Below, in pieces: positions 8,574 through 18,901 of a stretch of 42,144 bases of DNA; positions within the stretch are counted from its first letter, which is position 1, and each line of letters opens with the position of its first letter. Both the position numbers and the translations under genes were made by a program. Source of the stretch: Bacteroidetes bacterium HGW-Bacteroidetes-21 (GTDB lineage: Bacteria; Bacteroidota; Bacteroidia; Bacteroidales; GWA2-32-17); contig PHDH01000007.1 of NCBI GenBank assembly GCA_002840935.1, positions 1-42,144 of the forward strand. Reading direction: 5' to 3'. The notes beneath the pieces were generated by a model, which saw only the letters and a list, made by a program, of their open reading frames with translations, was not told the DNA's origin and made no database searches.

Positions 8574-11500
8574 ATGAAAACATATACATTGTTCTTCTTG
8601 GTTGCCTTTTTGAGTTTTTCTCCAGCATGGCTATTGGGTCAATGTACTGTTACAGGCTCTTCTGCACAATCAACACTTATGTGTGGCAACTGTACGCAAC
8701 TTAGTGCATATGGTCAGGGGCAGGGACAGACCGTTTTTAGTGAGAATTTTAATGCCGGCACCTATGGGCCTGGTTGGTCATCAAGTCAGCAGGCCATGTG
8801 GAACAATCCATGTATTCCAAACGGTGTTGATGGAACTACGCATGTGTGGATGGGGAATTCTTCGCCTGTACCCAGAATATTAACTACCCAAGGTTACGAT
8901 CTAACTCCTGGGGTGGCTGGTGTAACGATATGTTTTGATATGGTTTTTGCCATTCAGGGTAATGCTGCGCCCTGTGAAGGTCCAGATGAACCAGATGAGG
9001 GAGTTTATTTGCAGTATTCAGTCGATGGCGGCTCTACCTGGGTTAATATTAACTATTTTGATCCGAACGGGGGCAACGACCCTCAGCTTACAAATTGGAA
9101 TAACTGGTGTTTTGAGTTACCTGCGGCTGCTTTAAGTTCCAACACTATGATTCGCTGGTTTCAGGTGGCTGATTCGGGTGCTGATTACGATCATTGGGGA
9201 ATTGATAATGTAGTGATTTATTTTAACGATCCAACGTATCAAATTACCTGGCTGCATGATAATTTCAATTTGGGGGCTGTTGGTGGAACCGATCCAAATC
9301 CCGTTTGTCCTACTACAAGTACTTCGTATGTTGTTCAAATGACAAATGGAACATCCTTTTGTTTTGATACAGTATATATTGCAGTTACACCACCTACTTT
9401 TAATGTAACCGCATTTCCCGATACGGCTATTTGTGCCGGTTCCTGTGTACCTCTTCAGGGAACAGCTCAAGTAATAATTAGTCCCGCGAAAACTCCTACT
9501 TATGAAAATAATGAGATTTCTATGGTGACAGGAGGAAATGCCTCAGTAAATATTAATATTACTGATTTGAATATGACACAGATACTTCCTAATGCTATTA
9601 CGCAGGTTTGTATCAATTCTTTTTCATTTACTGGTACCCAGATTTGTACCAATTTTAGCGGGTGCAATTGTAATGGAACGACTATTAGTATGGGAAGTAC
9701 CTGTAATTTAAATACGGCTAGTTTTAATGTGTATCTGAACACACCCAGTGGATGTCAGATCCTTTTAGTTCCTCAGTATCAGTCTACAGGTGGGGCTTAT
9801 GGCAGTGTTTGTTTTGTGCCTGCCGGTGGGCAGAATATTACTTCAACCACTTTTCCGGCATCCGGGAATTGGAATCCTCAGGAACCCTTCAGTGATTTAA
9901 ATGGATGTGATGCCAACGGTATCTGGTCGCTTGAGTTTGATGCTCCGGGAGGACTTGGGTTCGGAGTCGGATCATTAACGGGTTGGTCTATTTCGTTTAA
10001 CGATCCTGAAATAAGTTATGTAGGAGATTATTCCTGGTCGCCAACCACAGATATGACAGGTGCAAATACCCTGACCCCTAATGTTTGTCCTACAACAACA
10101 ACAAATTATATGTTGACCGTGGCAGATACGGCAGGATGTGCTTCTGCTTCGGATATTGCAACCGTTACAGTAAATTCTTGTTCTTTTGGCGTGACTGTAA
10201 ATTCAGCTACAGTTTGTCCTGGCGATTGCGCGGATATTTCTGCTACCATCGTTTCAGGTACTGGTCCATATACTTATCTCTGGTCGAACGGTTTACCGGC
10301 CACAGCCGGACCCCATCATGTTTGTCCTTCGGCGACTACAACTTATTCTGTTACTATTACAGATAACGGGAATGGTGGTGCAACATCTACTGCGTCGGGG
10401 ACTGTTACAGTAAATACGCTGCCTTCGGCAAGTGCGGGTGCTGATCAATCTGTCTGCCCCGGGATAGCAGCAAATCTTCTGGCTTCGGGAGGAACTTCTT
10501 ATGTTTGGAGCAATGGAATTTTAACTGCTTCCAACACGGTTAGCCCAACACTAACAACCACTTATACTGTCACGGTCACTGGTACTAACGGATGTATTTC
10601 AACAGATGATGTTACAGTGACTGTTTTAGCTCTTCCTACAGCCAATGCCGGACTCGACCAGACAGTGTGCCCCGGAGTTTCTGCTACACTCACGGCAACA
10701 GGAGGAACAGGATATTTATGGAGTACAGGTGAGAACACGGCTTCCATAACCGTAAATCCATCTTCAAATACCAGCTACACAGTAACAGTTTCGGGATCAG
10801 GAGGTTGTACGGCAACAGATGATGTATTGGTAAATGTAAGTCCTTCGCTCAACGTAATTATTACTCCTTCACAAGATACTATTTGTATTGGAGGAAATAC
10901 CATATTAACTGCATCGGGGGCATCAACTTATTTGTGGTCGGGCGGAGAGACAGCTAACCCAATGACTGTGTCGCCTCTTAGTACCACTTCTTATACGGTA
11001 ACCGGCACTTCTGGCGGATGTTCCGGGCAAGGCTCCTTTACGATTGAAGTCGTTCCTTCTCCTGTAGCGAATGCTGGCAACGATCAGTCGATTTGTGCAG
11101 GAACGAACGCAAATCTCACTGCCACCGGGGGTGTGAATTACATTTGGAGTAGTGGTGCTACATCGGCAAATACAACCGTATCGCCAACTACAACAACAAC
11201 TTATGTTGTGACTGTGATCAATGCATACGGCTGTACTGCAACAGATAATGTGCAGGTTACAGTTATCTCTGCACCTGTGGCAGATGCTGGTCCTGATCAG
11301 ACCATCTGTTCCGGATCTTTGGCTCAATTAACAGCATCAGGTGGTGTTTCCTATTTATGGAATACCGGCGATGTTACTGCGCAAATCAGTGTGAGTCCAG
11401 TTACAACAACTACTTATTCTGTCACCGTGACAACAGGAGGGACTTGTACTGCAACGGATCAGGTAACAGTAAATATAACCCCGGATGTAGCTGTTTCAGT

Positions 11501-13388
11501 TACAGCAAGTGCTACGTCTGTTTGTGCTGGTCAAGTGGTTAATTTGACTGCAAGTGGAGCCAACCAGTATGTTTGGTCGAATGGAGCTACAGGAAGTTCA
11601 ATTTCCGTAAACCCAGCAACCACCACCACCTATACTGTAACCGGAACGACGGGCACTTGCTCAGGAAATAGTTCTGTTACCATAACAGTATTTCCTATTC
11701 CTGTTGCTGATGCGGGTAACGATCAGTCTATTTGTGCTGGTTTTTCGGCAACCCTTACCGCTTCTGGTTTGGGTAGTTATTTATGGAGTACAGGCGAATC
11801 AACACAAACAATTATTGTCAGTCCGCATAATACAACAGATTATTTTGTGACTGTAACAAATGGAGGGGGATGTTCTTCGTCCGATCAGACACAAGTAAGG
11901 GTAAATGATCAACCTGATGGGAATGCCGGTAATAATCAGACTATATGTCATGGCGGGTCGGCAACATTAACGGCTAGTGGCGGTGATAATTATTTGTGGA
12001 GTACAGGTGCGGTGGGTTCAAGTATAACCGTGTCACCTAATGCTACAACGACTTATGCTGTTATAATATCAAGTAATTCAGGGTGTTCGGCCTCCAGTTC
12101 GGTTACTATTACCGTTTCCTCTGCGGTCGTGGTTTCTAGTACGCCCAGTTTGACCCTTTGTAACGGGCAGGTAGGATTTCTTCAAAGCTCCGTAACGGGC
12201 GGAACACCACCTTATAATTATTATTGGAACGGTCAGATTGGTAATGCAGTGTATCAGATTCAGTCAGGATCTCAGTCTGTATATAATGTCTACGTAGTAG
12301 ATGCTATGGGCTGTACCAGTAATGTAAGTCAATCATTGGTCTACGCCTCGCCACCTGTAGAGTTGGATCTTATGGCAGCCCCTCTTACGGTTTGTCCTGG
12401 AGAGTCGGTAGTAATTTCTGCTTCGGTTTCTCAAGGTGCGGGTGGTCCTTATATTTTCAGACATAACGGTCAGATTATTACCCCTCCGTATATCATATAT
12501 CCAGAAGCAACCGGGTCGTATGAGTTTTCTGTGGAAGATAATTGTGGGAGTATTGATTATGAGTCGATTCAAATAACTGTATTTTCAACTCCTGTAGTTA
12601 CATTTACCAGCGATACCATGTATGGATGTCAACCGCTCAGAGTAAATTTTAATCAGCATTGCAATGTCCCGGTTGTTTCTTCGCTGTGGGATTTTGGTGA
12701 TAATAGTCAGGACTTTTCGATGGCTGTCAACCCCTCACATACTTTCCATTTTAGCGGTGTTTTTGATGTTTCTCTTACAGTTACCAGTAACGACGGTTGT
12801 AAATCAACGATTATTTTTGAAGAAATGATTGAAGTTTTTCCGCTTCCTGAGGCAAGGTACGTAGCAAATCCAAATGTTGTAAGCATTATAAAACCTGAAG
12901 TTCAGTTTACAAATCTGTCGTCCGGAGCCAGTTGGTATATCTGGCATTTTGGGGATGGTGATTCAAGTAGTATTGTTCATCCAGCCCATATTTATGATCA
13001 GATTCAAGACTTTAACACGAGTTTGATAGCGTTTACCGATAAGGGATGTAAAGACACCGCATATCTTACTGTCGTTGTAAAGGACGAATATACATTTTAT
13101 GCGCCAACAGCTTTCTCTCCTGATAATGACGGTATTAATGATGTGTTTTTTGTGACAGGGGTTGGCATAGATGAGAATAATTTTAAGCTGATGGTTTTTG
13201 ATCGATGGGGGCAGGTTCAATTTGAGACAAATCAGTTTTCCGAAACAAGTCCCGAACAATATGGATGGGATGGGACAACCAAAAGTGGGCAAAAAGTACC
13301 CGTTGGCACTTATGCCTGGATAGCGGTTTTTAAAAATGCAGCTGGCAACAAAAGCGAAGAAGCTGGTTCTGTGACAGTAATTCGATAA
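8574..13388 (+). CDS. Giant type-B T9SS adhesin with Ig-like and PKD repeats
   Basis: The real start is ATG 8574 (1604 residues): the open frame extends upstream, but MKTYTLFFLVAFLSFSPAWLLGQ is an obvious signal peptide directly after the previous stop. Domains in order: a Reelin-like module (about 55-220, with YLQYSVDGGSTW and HWGIDNVVIYF), a proprotein-convertase P-domain-like module (about 310-480), and about nine Ig-like repeats of roughly 71 residues (about 538-1186), each with DQ.[IV]C.G near the start, Y.W..G in the middle and TTTYTVTVT near the end. Further beta-sandwich units follow, then two PKD domains (about 1343-1502, WDFGDN and WHFGDGD). The last ~95 residues are a type-B sorting domain (FYAPTAFSPDNDGINDVF, DRWGQ, YGWDGTTKSGQKVPVGTYAW). 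It is therefore a cell-surface or secreted adhesin. No PorP/SprF gene adjoins it. Confidence 0.93.
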   Translation: MKTYTLFFLVAFLSFSPAWLLGQCTVTGSSAQSTLMCGNCTQLSAYGQGQGQTVFSENFNAGTYGPGWSSSQQAMWNNPCIPNGVDGTTHVWMGNSSPVPRILTTQGYDLTPGVAGVTICFDMVFAIQGNAAPCEGPDEPDEGVYLQYSVDGGSTWVNINYFDPNGGNDPQLTNWNNWCFELPAAALSSNTMIRWFQVADSGADYDHWGIDNVVIYFNDPTYQITWLHDNFNLGAVGGTDPNPVCPTTSTSYVVQMTNGTSFCFDTVYIAVTPPTFNVTAFPDTAICAGSCVPLQGTAQVIISPAKTPTYENNEISMVTGGNASVNINITDLNMTQILPNAITQVCINSFSFTGTQICTNFSGCNCNGTTISMGSTCNLNTASFNVYLNTPSGCQILLVPQYQSTGGAYGSVCFVPAGGQNITSTTFPASGNWNPQEPFSDLNGCDANGIWSLEFDAPGGLGFGVGSLTGWSISFNDPEISYVGDYSWSPTTDMTGANTLTPNVCPTTTTNYMLTVADTAGCASASDIATVTVNSCSFGVTVNSATVCPGDCADISATIVSGTGPYTYLWSNGLPATAGPHHVCPSATTTYSVTITDNGNGGATSTASGTVTVNTLPSASAGADQSVCPGIAANLLASGGTSYVWSNGILTASNTVSPTLTTTYTVTVTGTNGCISTDDVTVTVLALPTANAGLDQTVCPGVSATLTATGGTGYLWSTGENTASITVNPSSNTSYTVTVSGSGGCTATDDVLVNVSPSLNVIITPSQDTICIGGNTILTASGASTYLWSGGETANPMTVSPLSTTSYTVTGTSGGCSGQGSFTIEVVPSPVANAGNDQSICAGTNANLTATGGVNYIWSSGATSANTTVSPTTTTTYVVTVINAYGCTATDNVQVTVISAPVADAGPDQTICSGSLAQLTASGGVSYLWNTGDVTAQISVSPVTTTTYSVTVTTGGTCTATDQVTVNITPDVAVSVTASATSVCAGQVVNLTASGANQYVWSNGATGSSISVNPATTTTYTVTGTTGTCSGNSSVTITVFPIPVADAGNDQSICAGFSATLTASGLGSYLWSTGESTQTIIVSPHNTTDYFVTVTNGGGCSSSDQTQVRVNDQPDGNAGNNQTICHGGSATLTASGGDNYLWSTGAVGSSITVSPNATTTYAVIISSNSGCSASSSVTITVSSAVVVSSTPSLTLCNGQVGFLQSSVTGGTPPYNYYWNGQIGNAVYQIQSGSQSVYNVYVVDAMGCTSNVSQSLVYASPPVELDLMAAPLTVCPGESVVISASVSQGAGGPYIFRHNGQIITPPYIIYPEATGSYEFSVEDNCGSIDYESIQITVFSTPVVTFTSDTMYGCQPLRVNFNQHCNVPVVSSLWDFGDNSQDFSMAVNPSHTFHFSGVFDVSLTVTSNDGCKSTIIFEEMIEVFPLPEARYVANPNVVSIIKPEVQFTNLSSGASWYIWHFGDGDSSSIVHPAHIYDQIQDFNTSLIAFTDKGCKDTAYLTVVVKDEYTFYAPTAFSPDNDGINDVFFVTGVGIDENNFKLMVFDRWGQVQFETNQFSETSPEQYGWDGTTKSGQKVPVGTYAWIAVFKNAAGNKSEEAGSVTVIR

Positions 13389-13434
13389 GATGTCAGAGTT
13401 TTAGTACTCAAACAAGATTTGGTGGGAGGATTGC

Positions 13435-13470
13435 AAAAACCCCTGAAGAAATTATTCGTTAGGGGTTTTT
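13435..13470. terminator. Bidirectional terminator between adhesin and usp genes
   Basis: AAAAACCCCT (13435-13444) pairs with AGGGGTTTTT (13461-13470), a perfect 10-base stem with a 16-base loop. It separates the convergent adhesin and universal-stress genes and can work in both directions. Confidence 0.85.
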
Positions 13471-13493
13471 AATATAAAATATTCGACTTAGTT

Positions 13494-14318
13494 CTAATAA
13501 AACCCACCCAGTTTCCCGGTATCAAGTCTCGGGTTGATGGTCATTACGGGTATGCTGGCGTTATTAGAAATGATTTGTTGTTCGTCGGCACCGAACATAT
13601 AATCGGTAATGCCGATATGCTTGGTGGTCATAATCATAATCAGGTCGGCGCCAATTTCTTCGGCAAAAGCAACGGTTTGTTCGGAGAATTTACCTTTTTC
13701 CTGAGATGCTTTCATTTCGAATTTAATATTACGTTCTTCGAGGTATGTTTTAGCAAAGGTGAGGTTGGCTTTGGTTTTTTTCAGCAAGGTATTATCTACA
13801 ATGTAAGGAATAAAGAGGTAGAGTTTGGTGCTGAAATAGCGGGAGATAAAATCGGCCCAGCGTAATTTTTCTTTGTTTTCTTTAGTGAAATCGATGGGGC
13901 ATACGATTTTCGAAAAGGGAGAATCGTTGGGTGGGTTCTGAACAACAATAAAGGGTACGCTTGATTCGGCTATTACCTTTAATGCTTTGCTTCCGGTAAG
14001 TTTTTGCATTCCTTTAATGCCATGTGTTCCCATAACTACAAAGACTGCATTCATGCCTTCGGCTGTTTCGCGGATGGTGGAAAAAATGCTGCCGTCTTTA
14101 ATAATCCAGTTAATACTTACATTTTTGATTTTCAGACATTCGGCAATGGATTCGTTCATGCGTACAGTCGTGGTATCATCTTCTTTACCAATATGAAGCA
14201 AGGTAATGTTCACATCAATCGTGCGCGCAATTTTTATCGCATGAAGTAGTGCATTTTTGGCCACTTCGGTAAAATCCCATGGCACTATAACTGTTTTCTT
14301 TTCGTTTTTACTTTCCAT
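13494..14318 (-). CDS. Tandem-domain universal stress protein (UspA family)
   Basis: The 274-residue protein has two Usp folds. The first (about 1-140) begins KTVIVPWDFTEVAKNAL and has VFVVMGTHGIKGMQKLTGSKA, close to the ATP-binding G-2x-G-9x-G[ST] loop. The second (about 147-274) begins KIVCPIDFTKENKEKLRWA, with LIMIMTTKHIGITDYMFGADE near the end; its loop is poor, so it may not bind nucleotide. Such double proteins are common in Bacteroidota and act in the cytoplasm in stress physiology. The gene is divergent from the cyclase sensor, with only 43 bases between the two starts, so their promoters must overlap or abut. Confidence 0.92.
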   Translation of the reverse strand: MESKNEKKTVIVPWDFTEVAKNALLHAIKIARTIDVNITLLHIGKEDDTTTVRMNESIAECLKIKNVSINWIIKDGSIFSTIRETAEGMNAVFVVMGTHGIKGMQKLTGSKALKVIAESSVPFIVVQNPPNDSPFSKIVCPIDFTKENKEKLRWADFISRYFSTKLYLFIPYIVDNTLLKKTKANLTFAKTYLEERNIKFEMKASQEKGKFSEQTVAFAEEIGADLIMIMTTKHIGITDYMFGADEQQIISNNASIPVMTINPRLDTGKLGGFY

Positions 14319-14361
14319 TTGTAGATTTTTTTATAAGTTTACAACCTAAGACTATTTCGGG

Positions 14362-17300
14362 ATGATAATTAATACTCAATACAAATATAAACAATTTTAT
14401 TTAGTTTTAATATCTGTTTTTGTATTTTTTAATACGACAGTATATTCGCAGCCGGCGGAACAAGGAACGCCGTTCTTCGTTAATTATCCTCCAAAATCTT
14501 ATGGTTTCGAGAATCAAAATTTCTGCGTGGTTGAAGGAGAAAAAGGGCTCATTTATTTTGCTAATAGCAACGGAATACTCGAATATGACGGTCATTCTTG
14601 GAATCTGATTCCTCTGGCAGGTATTCCCCGACTCACGCGTACAGAAAATGGGACGGTATATGCAACAGGCTTCAGCGATTTCGGGAAACTCACCAAAAAT
14701 AATCTCAATAAAACTGTTTTCACTTCACTCATTAATGCTTCTAATAAGAAATATGTGCAGGATATCAATGTTCAGAAACTAATTTCGTCGGGCAATAATG
14801 TTTTTCTTGTTACCGGAAAGTATGTGTATAAATGGGAATCCGGCATATTATCTCCTTACGATAGCTCGAATGTCTATATCAACGCCTTTGTTGTTAATAA
14901 TAAATTGTATATCAATGAGTTTAGCAAGGGACTGTTTTTGAGCGAAGGAGGAAAGAGAAAAGAATTACCCTATACCAAAATATTTTCCAACAAGATTATT
15001 CTCGAAATGTCGCCATATACAAATGGACGAATGCTTATAAAAACCGGTGACGATAAAGGCTTTTATCTGGCAGACGATAAGTCTGTTTCAGTTTTTAATA
15101 CCTCCTGGGATAAGTTTATCGACGACAATTATTTTATGACCATGACCACCAATCCTAATGGTGATATTGTGGTCGGAACGCAAAATACAGGAGTCATTAT
15201 CCTGAATGAAAAAGGGGAGTTGCTAAGTGCAATTAACCGCCAGACGGGGCTTTGGGACGATGATGTAAAGGGTTTTTATACCGATCATATTGGTAACATG
15301 TGGCTGGCATTGAACAATGGTATAGGCAGGATAGAGTACCCATCTGCCTTTTCGTATTACAAATATTCCGAAGGAATTCGTGGTGGAGTATCCTCTATTA
15401 CCCGGTTCGGGAATGTAATATATATCGCCACAACACAAGGTTGTTTTTATATGGACAAATATTCATATACGTTGGATAATCACATTCACATCAATCATTT
15501 TAAGCAGGTTGCCAACGCCGATTTTGAGTGTAATTCTCTTTATAATAACGATAACAGAGATTTATTGGTGTCGTCTGCTACCGGCTTATATGTGATTCAG
15601 AATAAGAGTTTAAAAAAGATTTTTGATGGCCAGACGGAAGGTATTATCCGGTCGAAATTTCGTGAAGATTGTTTTTTTGTAGGCAGCTTTGGCATGTATA
15701 TGGTTTATAAGTCGGGTAACGAATGGAAATACGAAAAACTAAGTGGGTTAGATAAACTGGTTCGCACGATTGCTGAAGACGATCAGGGAAATCTTTGGTT
15801 GGGAACCGATTATCTGGGGCTTTATCAAGTAATGCTTCACGGACGCTGGAACAGTTCGGCGCCCATACTTACCTATGAAGCAGGAAGAGGTCTTCCGCAG
15901 AATTTCGAGTGGGTGGATGTATATTATACCTCTAATGGAATTCTGTTTTCTACTTTTGTGGGAGTCTTTCGATTCAACGAAAAAACCGGCGCATTTTATC
16001 CCGACGATAAACTGGGTATTGACTTCAGCAGTGGAAATAAGTGGATGTTTCCCATTATCGAAGATCCTTATAAAAACCTATGGTTTAGCATGGCTACCAA
16101 AGGAAATCATGAGAAGGAGACGGGCATTGCATTTACACAGGAGAAGGGGGATCATTATTCCCTAGTCATCAATCCACTTAAAAAAATTAAAGACTATACC
16201 CTCGAGTGTATTTTTCCCGATTCGAATGCCGTTACCTGGTTTGGCGGATTTGACGGTCTTATTCGCTTTGATGCATCCTGTTCCAGCGAAGATACTTTGA
16301 AATTTAATACACTGTTAAGAAGTGTTGTCATTGGAAAAGATTCTTTTGTTTTTGCCGGTGATACTTTCTTTACTGATCCTACTTCTGGTGTGATAGAACA
16401 GATAATTCCAGAATTCCGTTATAGGTATAATCACGTTAAATTTGTTTTTGCAGCTCCCTTTCATATCCGGCAGGAGGATGTGTCTTACCAGTGTTATCTG
16501 GAGGGGTTTGATAAAGACTGGCAGCCCTGGACATCCTCTAACGTAAGGGATTATACTTTTTTGCCCGAAGGGTCCTACGTTTTTCACGTGAGAGCAAAAA
16601 ATATTTACGGCACCATGACAGAGGATGTTAAATATTCTTTCAACATTAAACCCCCCTTATACCGGCATTGGCTGGCCTATATTCTTTATCTGACGGCGTT
16701 ATTGGCTTTTATATATATGCTTTTAAAATGGCGTTCGTTTGTCGATGCTCAGGAAAGAATTAAACTCGAAAGATTGCTGGCAGAACGAACCGAAGAACTT
16801 GTTAAACAGAAAGAAAGAGCCGAAGAACTGGTAGCCAATATTCTCCCAAAGGATACCGCGCAAGAGCTGGTTTCTAAGGGTCATGCGACCCGAAAAAAAT
16901 ATAAAATGGTGACGGTATTGTTTAGCGATGTGCAGGGTTTTACGCAGATCGCAGAGCATATGAACCCCGAAAAACTACTCGACGAATTGGACCGCTTTTT
17001 CCTGTATTTCGATTCTGTAGTTGAACGACTGGGCGTAGAGAAAATTAAAACCATTGGCGATGCCTATATGTGCGCGGGGGGGATTCCGGTTAAAAACAGA
17101 ACCAACCCCATAGATGTAATTCTGGGTGCTCTGGAAATCCAGCAGTATATGAAAATTCTGAAGTCCCAGTCACAAAACGAATGGGATATACGAATCGGAA
17201 TCCATACTGGACCCGTTATTGCCGGGGTAGTGGGGAGTAAAAAATATACCTACGATATTTGGGGTGATACCGTAAATATTGCCAGTCGAATGGAGTCGAC

Positions 17301-18081
17301 AGGAGAAGCCGGAGAAATAAATATTTCGGAGTCTACATTTGAACTGGTGAAAGACTATTTCGAATGTGAATACAGGGGTAAGTTGCCGGTGAAATATAAA
17401 GGCGAAATTGACATGTATTTTGTCAAAGGAATCCTTCCCGAGCTTTCCGAAAATCGCGACATGATTCACCCCAACAGAGAATTCCTTAGCAAACTTCAGT
17501 TGTTGCGATTCAGTGATCTCGAAGAGTTGATAATGACTAAACTCGATAAAGGCTTACCTAAAAATTTGTATTATCACAATGTAAAACATACCATTGATGT
17601 GATGGTCCAAACCGAAATTCTGGCCATCAGCGAAAGGGTCACACGTGAAGAAATGCTCTTGCTGAAAACAGCGTCATTGTTCCATGATACGGGATTTTTA
17701 ATTGGCTACGACGACCACGAATTTTTAAGTATCAAAATGGCTAAGGACATATTACCTCAATATATGTATTCGGAAGAACAGATTGCTGTCATTTGCGATT
17801 TGATATTCGTAACTAAACTCCCACCCGTACCCCGCAATAAACTGGAAATGATAATGTGCGATGCCGATCTGGATTATCTGGGTCGCAACGACTTTATTCC
17901 TGTCTCCCAGAATCTTTTCCGTGAAATGTACGAAAGAGGAAAGATCCGCTCCATCGAAGAATGGAATCGCCAACAGTATTCCTTTATCAGTCAGCATAAC
18001 TATTTCACAGAAACTGCCCAGAAAATAAGGGAAGTTAATAAACAGGAAGTTTTGAAAGAATTGAAAAAAATGATAGAATAG
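14362..18081 (+). CDS. Membrane sensor with propeller ectodomain, adenylate cyclase and HD domain
   Basis: The 1239-residue protein starts with a signal/anchor segment and has a periplasmic Reg_prop two-propeller region (about 30-660, blades such as NLWLGTDYLGLYQV), then a Y_Y_Y domain ending near 760 (CYLEGFDKDWQPW). One membrane helix (about 769-791) and a coiled coil (793-845) lead into a class III cyclase. Metal-binding D856 and D900, adenine-selecting K896 (EKIKTIGD) and D965 (YDIWGD), N972 and R976 are all present, which predicts adenylate rather than guanylate cyclase. A C-terminal HD domain keeps H1072, H1108-D1109 and D1167. The ectodomain is the type used in hybrid two-component sensors, here coupled to cAMP instead of a kinase. 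The next gene follows after 28 bases. Confidence 0.92.
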   Translation: MIINTQYKYKQFYLVLISVFVFFNTTVYSQPAEQGTPFFVNYPPKSYGFENQNFCVVEGEKGLIYFANSNGILEYDGHSWNLIPLAGIPRLTRTENGTVYATGFSDFGKLTKNNLNKTVFTSLINASNKKYVQDINVQKLISSGNNVFLVTGKYVYKWESGILSPYDSSNVYINAFVVNNKLYINEFSKGLFLSEGGKRKELPYTKIFSNKIILEMSPYTNGRMLIKTGDDKGFYLADDKSVSVFNTSWDKFIDDNYFMTMTTNPNGDIVVGTQNTGVIILNEKGELLSAINRQTGLWDDDVKGFYTDHIGNMWLALNNGIGRIEYPSAFSYYKYSEGIRGGVSSITRFGNVIYIATTQGCFYMDKYSYTLDNHIHINHFKQVANADFECNSLYNNDNRDLLVSSATGLYVIQNKSLKKIFDGQTEGIIRSKFREDCFFVGSFGMYMVYKSGNEWKYEKLSGLDKLVRTIAEDDQGNLWLGTDYLGLYQVMLHGRWNSSAPILTYEAGRGLPQNFEWVDVYYTSNGILFSTFVGVFRFNEKTGAFYPDDKLGIDFSSGNKWMFPIIEDPYKNLWFSMATKGNHEKETGIAFTQEKGDHYSLVINPLKKIKDYTLECIFPDSNAVTWFGGFDGLIRFDASCSSEDTLKFNTLLRSVVIGKDSFVFAGDTFFTDPTSGVIEQIIPEFRYRYNHVKFVFAAPFHIRQEDVSYQCYLEGFDKDWQPWTSSNVRDYTFLPEGSYVFHVRAKNIYGTMTEDVKYSFNIKPPLYRHWLAYILYLTALLAFIYMLLKWRSFVDAQERIKLERLLAERTEELVKQKERAEELVANILPKDTAQELVSKGHATRKKYKMVTVLFSDVQGFTQIAEHMNPEKLLDELDRFFLYFDSVVERLGVEKIKTIGDAYMCAGGIPVKNRTNPIDVILGALEIQQYMKILKSQSQNEWDIRIGIHTGPVIAGVVGSKKYTYDIWGDTVNIASRMESTGEAGEINISESTFELVKDYFECEYRGKLPVKYKGEIDMYFVKGILPELSENRDMIHPNREFLSKLQLLRFSDLEELIMTKLDKGLPKNLYYHNVKHTIDVMVQTEILAISERVTREEMLLLKTASLFHDTGFLIGYDDHEFLSIKMAKDILPQYMYSEEQIAVICDLIFVTKLPPVPRNKLEMIMCDADLDYLGRNDFIPVSQNLFREMYERGKIRSIEEWNRQQYSFISQHNYFTETAQKIREVNKQEVLKELKKMIE

Positions 18082-18109
18082 TAATATCATTATTACGAAA
18101 GTATATAAG

Positions 18110-18901
18110 GTGACAAAACGCTTAATCATCACAGGATTTTTGATTTGTACTGCATTTTATGCCGGGGCACAGTTTATTGTACGTTCCGAAAGTCGTGTCG
18201 AAACTATGCCGTTTACATTGAATTCAGACGTCAAGCAACCCGCATTGTTTTATCGGGCCGAGTTTGAGCAGAAAATATTTTGGCGTACCATGTTTAACGA
18301 AAAAGATCAGGAAAAGACAGTCTATCATTTTCATTCGGTATATAAACTCGATTCAATTATTGGTGCTGTAATATATGGTATTGATATTGACATGCTCGGT
18401 GCTGCTTTTAAAAAACAGGGACCAAACCGTTTTCGATACTGGAATAAATTGCGATTGGGGATGGCCTTATTAGCAGAGGCAAATCCGGAATGGGATCCTA
18501 TTCCTGCAGAGAAATTTTATGACTATCTGAATGCCATGGTTTATATCTCTTTTTTGCATCTGCCTTCTAAAGCAAGGGGCGATCAGACAACCAAAGCACG
18601 CAGGGGTTCTTATATGTTGTATGCTATGATGACACCATCTCAACGACAAGAGTTTTTTCTGAAATTTAAGCCCGTTGGAAGTACCTGGGTAAAATTCAAC
18701 TACTTCAAAGAATTCAATGAAGTTTGGGCGGGTGCCGGCGTGGAAGTTGAAGTGAATCCTAATGGATATGATAATAGTGTTACGCATTCTTCTAAAGACG
18801 TTTACCGCGGACTTACCATCATGGCGGGCACATGGATGAATACCAGTAGTCAGGAACTTTCCCTACGTGTGGGATTGAAATGGAATATGTGTAATCATTA
18901 A
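18110..18901 (+). CDS. Exported protein of unknown function
   Basis: The 263-residue product starts at GTG 18110, because the signal peptide MTKRLIITGFLICTAFYAGAQ begins there and no ATG is available; a weak GAAAG site lies about 9 bases upstream. The mature protein is mixed alpha/beta, with a tryptophan- and tyrosine-rich centre (PNRFRYWNKLRLGMALLAEA), a basic stretch SKARGDQTTKARRGSY and a beta-rich end (SLRVGLKWNM). I compared it with gliding proteins such as GldN and saw no convincing match. It lies 28 bases after the cyclase sensor on the same strand, so it is probably co-transcribed and may act in the same periplasmic signalling unit. That link is inference only. Confidence 0.75.
   Translation: MTKRLIITGFLICTAFYAGAQFIVRSESRVETMPFTLNSDVKQPALFYRAEFEQKIFWRTMFNEKDQEKTVYHFHSVYKLDSIIGAVIYGIDIDMLGAAFKKQGPNRFRYWNKLRLGMALLAEANPEWDPIPAEKFYDYLNAMVYISFLHLPSKARGDQTTKARRGSYMLYAMMTPSQRQEFFLKFKPVGSTWVKFNYFKEFNEVWAGAGVEVEVNPNGYDNSVTHSSKDVYRGLTIMAGTWMNTSSQELSLRVGLKWNMCNH

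Noticed and set aside
10186-12130. Tandem DNA repeat array as a non-coding element
   Set aside because: The periodicity is that of the coded 71-residue Ig-like repeats in an intact reading frame.
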